Part shown: positions 23,251 to 34,484 of the stretch, piece after piece
Layout: each line of letters starts with the position of its first letter
How positions within the stretch are numbered: position 1 is the first letter of the stretch
DNA from: Zanthoxylum bungeanum
Lineage: Eukaryota; Streptophyta; Magnoliopsida; Sapindales; Rutaceae
Reading direction: 5' to 3'
Assembly (NCBI GenBank): GCA_019454045.1
Contig: SKCR01031850.1
Span: forward strand, 1-64,000
Length of the DNA: 64,000 nucleotides
Position numbers and translations under genes: made by a program
The notes under the pieces: generated by a model
Told to the model about the DNA's origin: nothing
Databases searched by the model: none
Seen by the model: only the letters and a program-made list of their open reading frames with translations

Positions 23251-24206
23251 ACCGGTGCCAGAGAAAGGAAAATATTTCGAGGAGAAATAAATGACCTATT
23301 CAAAGCATTCTCGAAGTGGAGATATTTGATGTTTGAGGGATTCACTTTATTAGACCTTTTGTTCTGTCATATGAAAACCTGTACATTCTGGTTGCAGTAG
23401 ACTACGTCTCCAAATGGGTTGAAGCAACAGCACTACCATCAAATGACTCCAAAGTACTGTTAAAATTCTTCAAAAAGAATATTTTCACTCACTTCAAGAC
23501 ACCTCGAGCAATCATCAGTGATGGTGGAACACATTTCTGTAACAGATACTTTGATGCACTCCTAGCCAAATACAGAGTTACTAATAAAGTTACCACTACT
23601 TACCATCTGAAATCGAGTGGTCAGGTCGAAGTCTCTAACAGAGAAATCAAAATAATATTGGAGAGAACCGTTGGTTGAACAAGGAGGGACTGGTCTATAA
23701 AATTAGATGACACATTATAGGCCTACGGGACAGCTTACAAAACACCAATTGGAATGTTCCCATATCAAATGGTGTTTGGGAAATCATGACATCTACCTTT
23801 GGATATCGAACATAAAGTGTAATGGGCACTAAAGAAGCTAAATTTTGATTTGCAAGCAGCAAGAGAGAAACGGCTCCACCAACTAAACGAATTGGAATAA
23901 TTTCGCCTCCATACGTTTGAGAATGCCAAACTGTAAAAAGAAAAGACCAAGAAGTGTAATGATAAAAAAAAATAGTGCGAAGACAACTGGAACTATGGCA
24001 ACATTTGTTGTTATATAACTCAAGGTTGAGATCACAGTGGTCATGTCCATTTGTGATTACCCAAGTAATACCCTACGAAGTAGTTGAGATACATAACCCC
24101 AACTCCAACAACACATTCAAGTTCAATAACCAACATATCAAGCACTATTGGGGAGAATCAATTGAGCGACAAAAAAGAGAGTCTCATACTTGTCGATCCA
24201 GCTTAA
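23251..24206 (+). pseudogene. Integrase C-terminal two thirds, Athila-type element 2
   Basis: Integrase inserts element DNA into host chromosomes. Visible segments are ARERKISRRNEM, VEIFDV-stop-GIHF (a TGG to TGA change), [12 protein letters not shown] with the first catalytic Asp, [15 protein letters not shown] with the second, and [12 protein letters not shown] with the catalytic Glu. The tail has GPFVITQV and FKFNNQHIKHYWGES. HYWG near the end is typical of Athila integrases. Several in-frame stops follow the Glu. The sequence upstream (zinc finger) was cut off by LTR B3. Downstream is the conserved leader in which element 1 inserted. Confidence 0.85.
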
Positions 24207-24261
24207 CATTCGGGCAATCATTTCTAGTTGATGACGTTAAACTTAGCGCTAGCAAGGAGGT

Positions 24262-26412
24262 TGATGAGCGGAAAATATATCAATATTTACCGCCCTTTTA
24301 CTTAATATTTTGTTTAGTTTCTCGGGTTTGATGAACGTTTTAATGGGTTTTAGTTTATTTTGCAGATAAATTAATATTGGGACATAATGAAATCATTTAG
24401 GACGAAATGTTGGTCAAATAAGGGCAAAAATTGGACTTGACATATTAATTTTGGAGATTGGAAACTTGAAAGAGCGTTTTAATGAAGTGCAGTTTTGGAA
24501 ATTCCAATTTTGCGCATATGTCGTATTTTGGGCATAACGTTTTACTCCAATATTGGATTGAGCTGATTCAAGTTCCAGATAAAGAAGAATCAAATATCTA
24601 CAACTTTGAAAGACAAAATAATTTCGAATTCGGAAGATTTAATGTCGGAATTGATGAACCATCCAGAAGTGTGTTGTGTGTAATTATTAAAGTCATTTTC
24701 AATCATTTTCAAGCAAAAAATAAATCAATAAATAAATAATAAAAATTATCAAATCACCACCAAACATGATAAGCAATTAGTGGAGCAATTAAAAATGGAT
24801 TTGGTGGAGCAATTAGTGGAGCAATTAATAATTGATTTGGTGGATGATTTGATGGAGGTAAAATTTTGCCGATAAATACCAAGCCATTTCATTTGTAAAC
24901 TCATACTTTCTTCTAAGGAATTCCTTAAGAATACTAAGAAGATTGTATCTTGTTTGTTTATTTACAACTTTCAGTAATTAATGTCCGCTTTCGCAATTTC
25001 TTTTCTTTACTTTTCAGTTTTTACTTTCCGCAATTTACTTTTACGCACAGTACTTTTCTTTCTTTAATTTTCAGTTTTTACTTTTCAGTAATGAGGAGGT
25101 AACTCCCATTTGATGGGAAACTTTTATTACTAATATTTAGATTAATCTCCCTTAATTATAATATATAAACTAGTTAAAACCTGACTTAACGAGGATACCG
25201 CCATATTGGTCGGTTGGTAATTATTTAAATTGGTTTTAACCTGACTAAACTGGATACCGCATGATTGGTCGGTTGCTAAATAATTATTAATTTGACTTAA
25301 TCTGGATACCGCCTATATGGCTGATTGGTAATTATCATGCAAAGTTAATATATTATATTAAGTGGGATATCTAAAATAGAAGTAATAAAAGTGGATCCTT
25401 TTACCTCAACATTTCCTTTTATTGTATTTTTACTTTATTTACTTTCAGCAATTTACTTTCAGCATTTATTTTTCAGCAATTTACTTTCAGCAATTACTTT
25501 CATCACCATTTACTTTCAGCAATTTACTTTCAGCAATTTACTTTCAGCATTTACTTTCAGCATTTAATTTTCACAGTATTTAATTTCAACATTTACTTTC
25601 CGTCATTTACTTTTTAGCATTTACTTTATGTCTTTTATTTTATTTAAGTTTTTACTACCCTTAAATTTCTGTCGTAACTAAGCCAGTTATCTGGGGTTGT
25701 GATGAAATCCAATATCACCGGTTTATAAGGGTTATTTTATAGTTTGGGTAATTTAAAGGTTTACTTATTTAGTCTTAAGCTTAATGCTTCTTGTTGTCTG
25801 ATCACCAATAAGATTGATGTGGTAAATCTAAAATAAACTTGACAAAGGAATTTTAGGTTTCATCTTAGCCTTACTTAATAGCCCACGATCTTCCTTGAGG
25901 ATAGATAACCCTTTAATAGATTTCCTTACAGGATAGACATATACCTGTTGGGTGCGGGTACCCATAATTGGAACTTAAACTTAATGAATCCAGGTAATTT
26001 GGTTGACATAGACATATGATTCAATTGGGTTAAACTGGGTATTTGCGTCTGACCATCGACAGAGGCTTTCGCATAATTTCGTGTTCCAGGTTAGTAAACC
26101 ATTTATTACACAAACATAAAATAATCACTTCATCTTTTAAAAGATAGTACAAAGATTCACAACCCTAGATCTTTGAGTCTTTTGTTATTTTCCTTAGTAT
26201 TTTCTTTTGTTTATTTTATTTATTTTAATGAAGGAAAACCACATTCAACCAATCAAACAATCATTCTCTTCTCTATTTAATTAGATATTTGTAAATAAAA
26301 AGATTCAACAATTAATAACAATAGTAGGAATTAAGTCCTCGTGGGATCGATATTTTTATACTACTTGAACGATACGTCCACTTGCGTTATACGTGTCTGT
26401 GCACGCCGATCA
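24262..26412 (+). repeat. 5' LTR of element 1 (family A)
   Basis: Starts TGATGAGCGGAAAATAT and ends CGCCGATCA. Contains a TATA-like GATAAATACC near 24871 (the partner has TATAAATACC), about three 70-bp units with 'GGATACCGCC...GGTCGGTTGGTAATT' at about 25160-25345, and a TTTACTTTCAGCA-type array at about 25430-25640. Confidence 0.9.
25430..25640. repeat. TTTACTTTCAGCA array in family-A LTR
   Basis: Roughly 13-bp units of 'TTTACTTTCAGCA(A)' repeated more than ten times. The array recurs with different copy number at about 33465-33630, 38325-38460 and 46140-46300, so it changes length between LTR copies. Confidence 0.8.
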
Positions 26413-26418
26413 AGTTTT

Positions 26419-26436
26419 TGGCGCCGTTGCCGGGGA
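26419..26436 (+). other. Primer-binding site of element 1
   Basis: TGGCGCCGTTGCCGGGGA lies six bases after the LTR end. It is the primer site seen in Athila/Calypso-type elements, described for them as complementary to tRNA-Asp. Element 3 has the same 18 bases at 39240. Confidence 0.85.
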
Positions 26437-26492
26437 CTTATTTTTCTTGAGTTATTAATTTTGAAGCTATCTAATTTACATGTGATTGAAAA

Positions 26493-26712
26493 ATGGAACA
26501 TTATTGGGAGATTGAGAGATCACATGCTTTATTAGAAGATACACCCCAAATCTGGGAGCAACAGTTCGATTTTCTGAGGCCTGTTTTCCAGCCCAACAAT
26601 TATCACTGGATGCCAGAACCAAGCAATACCACATTTGCTTAACAAGACGCAATGGGGAGATGTGACATATGTAATGGTAACAACCCTAGAGATTATTGCG
26701 AATACAACTACC
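26493..26712 (+). pseudogene. Element 1 ORF1, first part (zinc-knuckle-like)
   Basis: Starts ATG at 26493 (MEHYWEIERSHALLEDTPQ). One in-frame TAA, probably from CAA, lies near 26639. After it comes CDICNGNNPRDYCEYNY, a Cys-rich segment, then the solo-LTR insertion. Reading across the insertion the frame continues exactly into 28765 (YHPGWQSYQDPSW). Y-x-P-G-W is the C-terminal Gag landmark of Athila (compare YNPGWRNHPNFSW in element 3). The protein therefore looks like a Gag remnant that kept its zinc-binding and C-terminal part but lost the core Gag domain. Confidence 0.7.
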
Positions 26713-28763
26713 TGTTAGTGATTCTAGGTCTCCAAGATCGAATTAAACAAGCATGAACATGTGTGAATACAACGACGAAAGTTGCGGAATACATACATCG
26801 AGCGGTTGAGCGACGCGGGAGGCAACAAAAACTCTTCACTGCCCACTGGAACAGCTCACGGTAGTTCACTTCTGTCCTCACTGGTTCGGCCCTTTTGAAT
26901 CATCTTCCAAGCTCCAAGCTTCGTCGTGGTGATTCCTGGCTCATGGGTGGACTTCCATATCACCTTCGCATGATCCCGGAGTGTGCTAGCACTCTCGATT
27001 TTGCCACAAAATCACACTTTGCTTCCCACCATTTTCGGTTCTGCCAGCAAAAAGAAGAAGAAATGGCGTGAGAGAGATGAGCAAGTTTTGGCTCCAATTT
27101 CATGAGAAGAGAGAGAGACTGTAATGTGTGTTGGTTTTGTGTATTTGTGTATCTAATACACAAAATTCTTTTCAAAAAATCAATAAATGATTTATTAAAA
27201 ATTTGGCTTTAAAAGTCAAACAATTAAAAGCCACACCAACCTCCATCAACTCACATCACTCAATCTATTGACAACTTGTCACATCACTCAAAGTGACATT
27301 TGATTTGACGTTTGATGTGACTAATGATTTGATGCTTCATTTGACTTGCGTGCCGCACTCGAATTCGAAATGCGAATGCGCTCGCAAATAATCTCGGGCT
27401 CGGGTTTGCTAATTCCAAATTAACGAATTTTTCGTTGCGTCGTAATTAAATGATTACGCCTAGCGAAATCATTATTCACGTCGCTAACGAATTAATTATA
27501 AATTAATTCGTTCGCCCGAATTAAAATCTAATTTTAATTCCGCGTCGAAATCCAATTTCGTTTAATATATCGAATATATTAATTAATCGATTAATTCCAA
27601 ATTAATCATTCTCTCTCTTTAATTGATATTTTATCCCAGATAAAATATCTCTGCAATTATCCTAGATTAATTTTCTCTCTCATCTTATTAATCCCAGATT
27701 AATTAAAGTGCGAGTCATACGTCATCGGCGAATCTTTGGGAAGCGACCCATGAGATCCCCGGATATGTTGGCAGTAAATTCGGTCGTCGGACTATCCGAA
27801 CACGTTAGTACCTAGTACTACGTTTATACCGATTTACAAGACAAGGTTGGCGTCTAGCAAAGCGCCATGCCTACCCAATTCTCCGGAAATATCATTACAG
27901 GAATAAAGGATCTATATCAGGCGTAGTATACGTAGTATTGCGTATTTCTTTCCAGTATCAGATGATCACATGCGAGGCCTGGGGCTGGTACAGTGTCTGC
28001 CCCGTACAAAGCATATATCGGATTACGAGCAACTAGTCTCTTTAAAATCGGATAATCATGACCAAGTCATATTATCCCGACGGTTGCAACCTTATATAGA
28101 GAGCCAGTTCTTTATCCCTGCGCTATCATCAACTCCATATGACTCGAGTGACACTTCCATTTTGACATCACACCCAACACACTACAATTCTCGATATACT
28201 CAGAATTGACGTACACAGAACCAGTTAAAGCCCTGGACGACCTCAACCAAAGTATATTGATTGTGGCAAGTATTAGTTGTGCAAGTCTCAGGTTAAGACC
28301 AAATACATATACCCTGATTGCAGACTCCCATAGATACATAATCATACTAGCAATGGGATTCCACAGGGTCTATCCAGAGCGAAGCTATTTCCCGTACCAT
28401 CGGAGAAACACAACCTCCTATTACACTTGCATGAGTATCATATACCCAAATATATGAGAACTATGTCATTGTGCCCTCACAACGCTCACAAGTGTAATAC
28501 TAGTCTTTTACGCATTCATCGATGTCCAATCTCAATAATGCTCTGACTTGGGATATTTAATGATTTATCCTTCGTGGATTGATATTGTCTCATATCATTC
28601 TCAATCCAGGAAAATCACATCACAGGGACCTCCTATCATTTATATATATAGGTGATCTAATCACAAATGATAAGAGTGCAATTTCCTTTGTCACATAGTT
28701 AATTTGTACAACAACACCGTGATTTGTACAAATAGTGACACTATGGGTCATAATTGTCCAACA
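26713..28763 (-). mobile_element. Solo Copia LTR (B family), TSD CTACC
   Basis: A single B-type LTR in reverse orientation inside ORF1 of element 1. On the minus strand it starts TGTTGGACAATTATG and ends AATCACTAACA. The TSD CTACC is at 26708-26712 and 28764-28768. A single LTR with a clean duplication indicates insertion of a full element followed by recombination between its LTRs. It is closest in its text to B2, not B1. The inner palindrome array is present in inverted order. Confidence 0.93.
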
Positions 28764-29358
28764 CTACCATCCAGGGTGGCAGAGCTATCAAGATCCTTCA
28801 TGGTATGACGAGCCATCACATTTCACAGAACCATATTTTCCATCTTATCCACCACCCCCCTACAATGATCTTCATCAGCAATCAGAACAATCAGAGGAAG
28901 ATCGGATGATTGACATGCTCAAAGATTGGGTCAAGAAACATGACGAAAATTTGGATACACTGCTTGAAACATGCCATAATCAATTTGAAAGTATTCAGAG
29001 ACAATCAGAATTCATTCAGAGACTGACAGATCAAACGAGACAATTACCTCAAGAAGAATTATCAGATGAAACTGAAAAAGCCTTCGAGTACCCAGAGATC
29101 CACAATGACACCTTAACAGAGGAGGAGGCTGAGCAGTATCAACAACCAGAGGTATCAGTTCATGAGCCCAAACCAGCAAAGTCTGTATTTCACTTTTATT
29201 ATTCAGATTCTGATGAGGATGAAGCTGATCTATTTGTACCAACTACACCAACAACAGAGGATCAAACTTTTAATTCTCAAAATGAAGATCTTAGAGCATG
29301 CTTTACCATGATGTTTGATGAAGATCTACCTGAACCATCCATTCCAGTCGTATAAAAG
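28764..29358 (+). pseudogene. Element 1 ORF1, second part (acidic Gag-like tail)
   Basis: An open stretch of 197 codons after the solo LTR. It starts YHPGWQSYQDPSWYDEP, then a proline/tyrosine-rich part (YFPSYPPPPYND). A Glu/Gln-rich, likely coiled-coil stretch follows (DMLKDWVKKHDENLDTLLE, FIQRLTDQTRQL), then a very acidic part (YYSDSDEDEADLF), ending FDEDLPEPSIPVV. No catalytic motif. It stayed open although the insertion split the gene. Probably the C-terminal half of a Gag-like protein; function unknown. Confidence 0.6.
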
Positions 29359-29427
29359 GATGAAGACATAATGTCAGAAACATCTTTACATCCTCACGTT
29401 GATACTTATGGAGCATGCATTTCATAG

Positions 29428-29808
29428 ATGACAGATGAAGAACTGAACGAGGAAATTTTAAAATTCATCTGTGAAAAAAAGGTGGAGCAAGAAGCAGGGA
29501 AAATGGAGGAGCAAATGTCTGGACTTATTAAAGATCCAGAACATTCAGGAGAAACATCACTGTTTTGGGGAGTACTGATCAAAGATATCACCCAGAAGCT
29601 TGACAGAGTGGAACTTCTATTCAAAGTCAAGCACCATACGAGACCTCCTGATTTTATTTATTTCTTTTCAGGAACCACTGCAGAAACAAAGGTTAAAAAG
29701 GTGGAACGAGCACGAAATAAGACAAAAAAAATTTTGCCTCTTTACCGTTGGAAAAGACCCTTCAAAAGCACGCTCACGGGATTGTCATTAATCGGACATC
29801 CAAAATGA
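29428..29808 (+). CDS. Element 1 ORF2, unknown 126-aa protein
   Basis: Open frame beginning MTDEELNEEILKFICEKK, rich in Glu and Lys, with a basic C-terminal part (KKVERARNKTKKILPLYRW). The frame directly before it (KDEDIMSETS..., ending with a TAG at 29425-29427) suggests both were once one longer protein behind ORF1. No known domain is recognised and no pol motif is present. It lies where protease/pol would normally start, and is followed by the conserved post-integrase leader at about 29830-29969. It may be a remnant and not an expressed gene. Confidence 0.4.
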   Translation: MTDEELNEEILKFICEKKVEQEAGKMEEQMSGLIKDPEHSGETSLFWGVLIKDITQKLDRVELLFKVKHHTRPPDFIYFFSGTTAETKVKKVERARNKTKKILPLYRWKRPFKSTLTGLSLIGHPK

Positions 29809-29829
29809 CATTGAAACCTCCTTAACAGA

Positions 29830-29969
29830 TGGATTTTAGTCACGTCTGGCTGAAGGCGAAAAATTTTACGCTAGTAGGGAGGCAACCCATGCAATTTGTT
29901 GTAATTTTTGTTTTTATATTTTGTGTATACATGTTGTAGAGTTTTTAATTTCTTGTGTTATTTTTGTAG
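29830..29969 (+). promoter_or_regulatory. Post-integrase leader with splice-acceptor-like end, element 1
   Basis: 'TCACGTCTGGCTGAAGGCG' and 'GGGAGGCAACCCATGCAATT' match the leader at 42050-42163 in element 3 and the 24245-24261/34412-34467 junction in element 2. A T-rich tract ends in TTTTTGTAG at 29969. In Athila-type elements this region precedes the env-like gene, so a spliced sub-transcript is plausible; splicing itself is inference. Confidence 0.5.
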
Positions 29970-30090
29970 GGAAAAGCTCAATCAAAGCATAAGACAGAAG
30001 GAATGGTGTTTGGAAATATAAGAGATAATTCATTAGCGATGGCTGAGTAAGGAATGGATTCTTGAGACGCATCCTAATGAATTTATACTA
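29970..30090 (+). pseudogene. CRP remnant in element 1
   Basis: Only short blocks align with the CRP genes of elements 2 and 3: GGAATGGTGT, a degenerate 'GATAATTCATTAGCGATGG' (GTCTAATAATCGCGAAG... in element 3) and GAGACGCATCC. The Cys cluster and basic stretch are gone, so this copy is dead. Confidence 0.55.
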
Positions 30091-30181
30091 AGCGAATGGC
30101 GTATTGCGTACACAATTCTGTTGCCTTAATTATTGCTTTGATTTGCTTTTCTGTTGTAATTATCTTTATTTTCATAGACAG

Positions 30182-30278
30182 AATCCAGACTTTTTGACCT
30201 TTCATGATTTCTTTTATTGTTTAGCTAACAATCGTCCTTTGGAAGATACTAGTGCTATTATTACTCACCCTTTTCAGG
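30182..30278 (+). other. Conserved exon-like block between CRP and LOG, element 1
   Basis: Flanked by TTTTCATAGACAG and CCCTTTTCAG|GTACTA, that is an acceptor-like and a donor-like boundary. It can encode a peptide with FLTFHDFFYCLANN then LEDTSAIITHPF. Element 2 (35140-35236) keeps almost the same peptide (FHDLFYCLANN, NTSAIITHPF). Element 3 (42827-42924) has the DNA but a shifted frame. No family is recognised. Confidence 0.45.
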
Positions 30279-30281
30279 TAC

Positions 30282-30288
30282 TATAAAT
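30282..30288 (+). promoter_or_regulatory. TATA-like box 64 bp before LOG1
   Basis: TATAAAT in 'CTATAAATTCAGC' is conserved before all three LOG copies (35239 and 42929 in the others), 58-77 bp before the start codon. Confidence 0.35.
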
Positions 30289-30345
30289 TCAGCCCGTCAT
30301 TGCACTTTTGAAGGCATCCAGAGTTGAGAAAGAAATACATAAAAA

Positions 30346-30975
30346 ATGGAAGCCACTTCAAGAAGAGGAGTTGAAAACATCTGTGTGTTTTGCGGTACTA
30401 GTGTTGGTACTAAGCCACAATACGTACAAGCAGCACATGAATTGAGTTGAGTCTTAGCTGCAAAAATATGCACTTAGTATATGGTGGAGGCAATCTTTGA
30501 CTTATGGGGATCGTTTCAAAGGCCGTACAAGAAGGAGGCAGTCACATTTTGGGAATCATCCCAAAACCATTGGCAGAGGCAAATCTTATTGGATCATCAA
30601 ACGGAGATGAACTGATCGTGCCAGGTATGTCTGAACGACTTGGTAGAAATGATTAACCGTGCTGATGCTTTTATTGCTTTGCTAGGTGGCTTGGGTACAT
30701 TGGAGGAAATTTTTATAGTGCTATCTTGGGCGAAATTGAACATACACCAGAAACCAATAGGCTGTTTAATGTTGATGGATTTTATGATTTTCTTTGTGTG
30801 TTTCTTGATGATGCCGGAGAAATGAGTTCGTGTCAAAACCTTTAAAAGAACTCCTGATCTAATTGACCAAATCTTAGCCTATGAACCACAAATTGACCAT
30901 ATCCTTTCAAAGATAAATTCGTCTGAGGACGATCGTGGTAAGAGGCGTCAGATTAATCTGGATCTTAACCTTTAA
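30346..30975 (+). pseudogene. LOG1, decayed LOG-like cytokinin-activating enzyme
   Basis: The start matches LOG3 (MEATSRRGVENICVFCG). A TGA stop follows HELS near 30447, a frameshift lies near 30470, another near 30640 (the extra base splits SERL and VEM), and another near 30770. Recognisable pieces are [20 protein letters not shown], with PGG changed to LGG, and the terminal INLDLNL. Nucleotide similarity to LOG3 is high throughout, so the loss of function is relatively recent. Intronless, as are the other two copies. Confidence 0.88.
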
Positions 30976-32271
30976 TTTCCTGTAGAATTTCAGCTAACCA
31001 GATACTATCTTCTACATTATTCTTCTACTGTTTAAGACATTGATGACAATGTCTCATTTAGGTTTGGGGGAGGGAATTAGTTGATTAGTATCTTGTTTTT
31101 TTTAGTGTGTGTTGTTTTTTAGTAAAAAAATTTTAGAAAAATACCAAAAAAAAATTGAAATTTTTTCAAAAATTACAAAAATATTTTGCGTTTTTGTGTT
31201 TTTATTTTGACTAAAAAGGTGAAATTGGTAAGAGATAGCTGAGTAAGAAGTTTTCACTCCTGAGACGTATCTCAAACCTAATTCGGAACAAGTTACTTTT
31301 TGTTTATTTCCTTTTGAATTCTCCATAATACTGACTAAAAAGGATCTTCATATGCTCAATTAGCAGATATTATCAACATGCATAGTAACATACAGACATG
31401 AGTTGTAATTGAAAAGTTTATAATATTAGTGCTCTAGTTTAATTGGAGAAAGCATCTCAAAAAGTGATGGAGTAAAAAACAAACGTCTGAGATCCGAGTT
31501 ATTAAGTCTGTAAGGGTGTAACACCTAGTTCCATAAAGCCAACTGGTTTGGGAGTCACTGGCCCAAAGCTCGCTACATGGATCAAGGATGTTGCAAAAAT
31601 ATATATATTTGAAGTCTGAGTAATTAAGTCTGTAGGGGTGTCTTAACACCTGGTGCCCTAAAGCCAACTGGCTTGGGAGCCACCGACCCAACACTCGCTA
31701 CATAGATGGAAAATATTGTATATATAAAAAAAAAATCAAAAATCATAGAAAAAAAAATCAGAAAAATTATTCCATTGCTGCAAAAAGATGTGAATTCTGA
31801 TAAAACTTAGGACAAAAATATTACTCTCTTATCAACTACACTTGCGACTGTTGTGGGCAAAAATGAGTTGATTAATATTTTGTTGACTGTGTATCTGGAG
31901 AATGGTAAAAATAATCGGAGAATTTATTTATTCGGTAATTTAGAATGAAACAAAACAACTATTGAATTGGAGTAGAAGTTTCACCTGATTAGTCACTAAC
32001 TTATTTATTCTCTTTTCTCTTGTCTTTTTGCTTTTGTGTGCATTAGTTTTATTATCTTTTTACTTTTGTAAAACGTTTGTGGGTATCGTTGCTGTAAGCC
32101 CTCACGAGACTATAACTCGTCCACTAGGGACAACTAGGGTTTAAAGGCTTGTTGCATGTGCTAAATGCAACCGTGATCCCTACGAAAGTGGCTTAGTTTA
32201 ATTTTAATTGTTTCTTGTATTTTATTTTGTTGTTTTGCTCAAGGACTAGCAAAATGTTTGGTTTGGGGGTG
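30976..32271 (+). other. Element 1 3' untranslated region, polypurine tracts and duplicated block
   Basis: Holds an internal polypurine-like tract (AGGTTTGGGGGAGGG, about 31061-31075) next to 'GACAATGTCTCATTT'. A block beginning 'ATCCGAGTTATTAAGTCTGTA' and ending 'CTCGCTACATGGAT' occurs twice (about 31492-31582 and 31612-31710). A conserved stretch 'CTGTAAGCCCTCACGAGACT' is at about 32091-32110. The real polypurine tract GGTTTGGGGGTG is at 32260-32271, directly before the LTR. No gene. Confidence 0.65.
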
Positions 32272-34411
32272 TGATGAGCGGAATTATATCAATATTTACC
32301 GCCCCTTTGACTAAATATTTTGTTTAGTTTCTCGGGTTTGATGAACGTTTTGATGTGTTTTAGTTTATTTTGCAGATAAAATAATATTGGGACACAATGA
32401 AATCATTTAGGACGAAATGTCGGTCAAATAAGGGCAAAAATTGGACTTGACATATTAATTTTGGAGATTGGAAACTTGAAAGAGCGTTTTAATGAAATGC
32501 AGTTTTGGAAATTCCAATTTTGCGCATATGTCGTATTTTGGGCATAACGTTTTACTCCAATATTGGATTGAGATGATTCAAGTTCCAGATTAAAGACGAA
32601 TCAAAGATCTAAAACTTTTAAAGACAAAATAATTTCGAATTCTGAAGATTTAATACTCGAAATTGATGAACCATCCAAAGGTGTGTTGTGTGTAATTATT
32701 AAAGTCATTTTCAAAGCAAAAATAAATCAAAAATAAATAATAAAAATTATCAAATTACTACCAAACATGATAAGCAATAAGTGGAGCAATTAATAATGGA
32801 TTTGGTGGAGCAATTAGTGGAGAATTTAGTGGAGCAATTAATAATTGATCTCGTGGATGATTTGAGGGAGGCAAAATTTTGCCTATAAATACCAAGCCAT
32901 TTCATTTGTAAATTCATACTTTCTTCTAAGGAATTCCTTAAGAATGCTAATAAGATTGTATCTTGTTTGTTTATTACAGCTTTCAGTAATTAATTTCCGC
33001 TTTCGTAATTCTTTTCTTTACTTTTCAGTTTTTACTTTCCGCAATTTACTTTTACGCACAATACTTTTCTTTCTTTAATTTTCAGTTTTTACTTTTCAGT
33101 AATGAGGAGGTAACTCCCCTTTGTTGGGGTAAAAGGTAAAACTTTTATTACTAATATTTAGATTAATCTCCCTTAATTATAATATATAAACTAGTTAAAA
33201 CCTGACTTAACGGGATACCGCCAAATTGGTTGGTTGGTAATTATTTAAATTGGTTTTAACCTGACTAAACTGGATACCGCCTGATTGGTCGGTTGGTTAA
33301 TTAATTATTAATTTGACTTAATCTGGATACCGCCTATATGGCTGGTTGGTAATTATCATGCAAAGTTAATATATTATATTAAGAGAGATATCTAAAATAG
33401 AAGTAATAAAAGTGGATCCTTTTACCTCATATTTTCTTTTATTTATTATTTTTACTTTATTTACTGTTCAGCAATTTACTTTCAGCATTATTTTTCAGCA
33501 ATTTACTTTCAGCATTTATTTTTCAGCAATTTACTTTCAGCATTTTACTTTCAGAATTTACTTTCAGCATTTAATTTTCAGTATTTAATTTCAGCATTTA
33601 CTTTCCGTCTTTTACTTTTCAGCAATTTACTTTATGTCTTTTATTTTCTTTAAGTTTTTACTACCGTAATATGTGTCGTAACTAAAGCAGTTATCTGGGG
33701 TTGTGATGAAATCCAATATCACCGGTTTATAAGGGGTTATTTATAGTTGGGTTATTTAAAGGTTTACTTATTTAGTCTTAAGCTTAATGCTTCTTGTTGT
33801 CTGATCACCAACAAGATTGATGTGTTAAATCTAAAATAAACTTGACAAATGATTTTTTTTTTCAGCCTTAAACTTAATAGCACATGATCTTCCTTGAGGA
33901 TAGACAACCCTTTAATAGATTTTATTACAGGATAGACATATACCTGTCGGGCGAGGGTAGCCATAATTGGAATTTAAACTTAATGAATCCAGGTAATTTG
34001 GTTGACATAGACATATGGTTCAATTGGGTTAAACTGGGTATTTGCGTCTGACCATCGATAGAGGCTTTCGCATAATTTCGTGTTCCAGGTTAGTAAACCC
34101 ATTTATTACACAACACATAAATAATCACTTCATCTTTTAAAAGATATTAGAAAGATTCACAACCCTAGATCTTTGAGTCTTTTGTTATTTTCCTTAGTAT
34201 TTTCTTTTGTTTATTTTATTTATTTTAATTAAGGAAAACCACATTCAACCAATCAAACAATCATTCTCTTCTCCATTTAATTAGATATTTGTAAATAAAT
34301 AGATTCAACAATTAATAAAAATAGTAGGAATTAAGTCCTCGTGGGATCAATATTTTTATACTACTTAAACGATATGTGCGTTGCGTTATACGTGTGTGTG
34401 TACGCCGGTCA
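32272..34411 (+). repeat. 3' LTR of element 1
   Basis: Starts TGATGAGCGGAATTATATC and ends ACGCCGGTCA. Carries TATAAATACC at 32884. It is immediately followed by the GAGGT duplication and the rest of element 2. Confidence 0.9.
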
Positions 34412-34484
34412 GAGGTAACCCATGTAATTGTGTATATATTGAGATTTTGTGTGTTTAATTTTTCTAGGAAAAGTCACAGATAGG
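34412..34484 (+). promoter_or_regulatory. Element 2 post-integrase leader with splice-acceptor-like tract
   Basis: Continues the leader interrupted at 24261 (GAGGTAACCCATGTAATTG). A pyrimidine-rich tract ends in TTTTTCTAG at 34467, 17 bases before the ancestral CRP start codon at 34485. Element 3 has the same arrangement. Confidence 0.45.

Larger units (their letters stand above)
24262..34411 (+). mobile_element. Athila-type element 1, non-autonomous, TSD GAGGT
   Basis: LTRs are at 24262-26412 and 32272-34411. The TSD GAGGT is at 24257-24261 and 34412-34416. Joining the flanks restores 'AGGAGGTAACCCATG', the conserved post-integrase leader of element 2, so element 1 landed inside element 2. 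By eye the LTRs differ by about 5%. The interior has no recognisable Gag core, protease, RT or integrase. It has a zinc-knuckle-like ORF, a second unknown ORF, a CRP trace and a decayed LOG. A solo Copia LTR is inserted at 26713-28763. Confidence 0.92.

Noticed and set aside
24482..24739. 85-codon frame in the 5' LTR of element 1
   Set aside because: Not open in the other family-A LTRs; the LTR sequence is conserved at the DNA level only.
25160..25345. Regular spaced units that could suggest a CRISPR array
   Set aside because: Three diverged units of about 70 bp without constant repeat and variable spacer; part of a plant LTR.
27970..28457. Two + strand frames in the solo LTR
   Set aside because: Antisense reading of a B-family LTR; the matching frames in other copies are broken.
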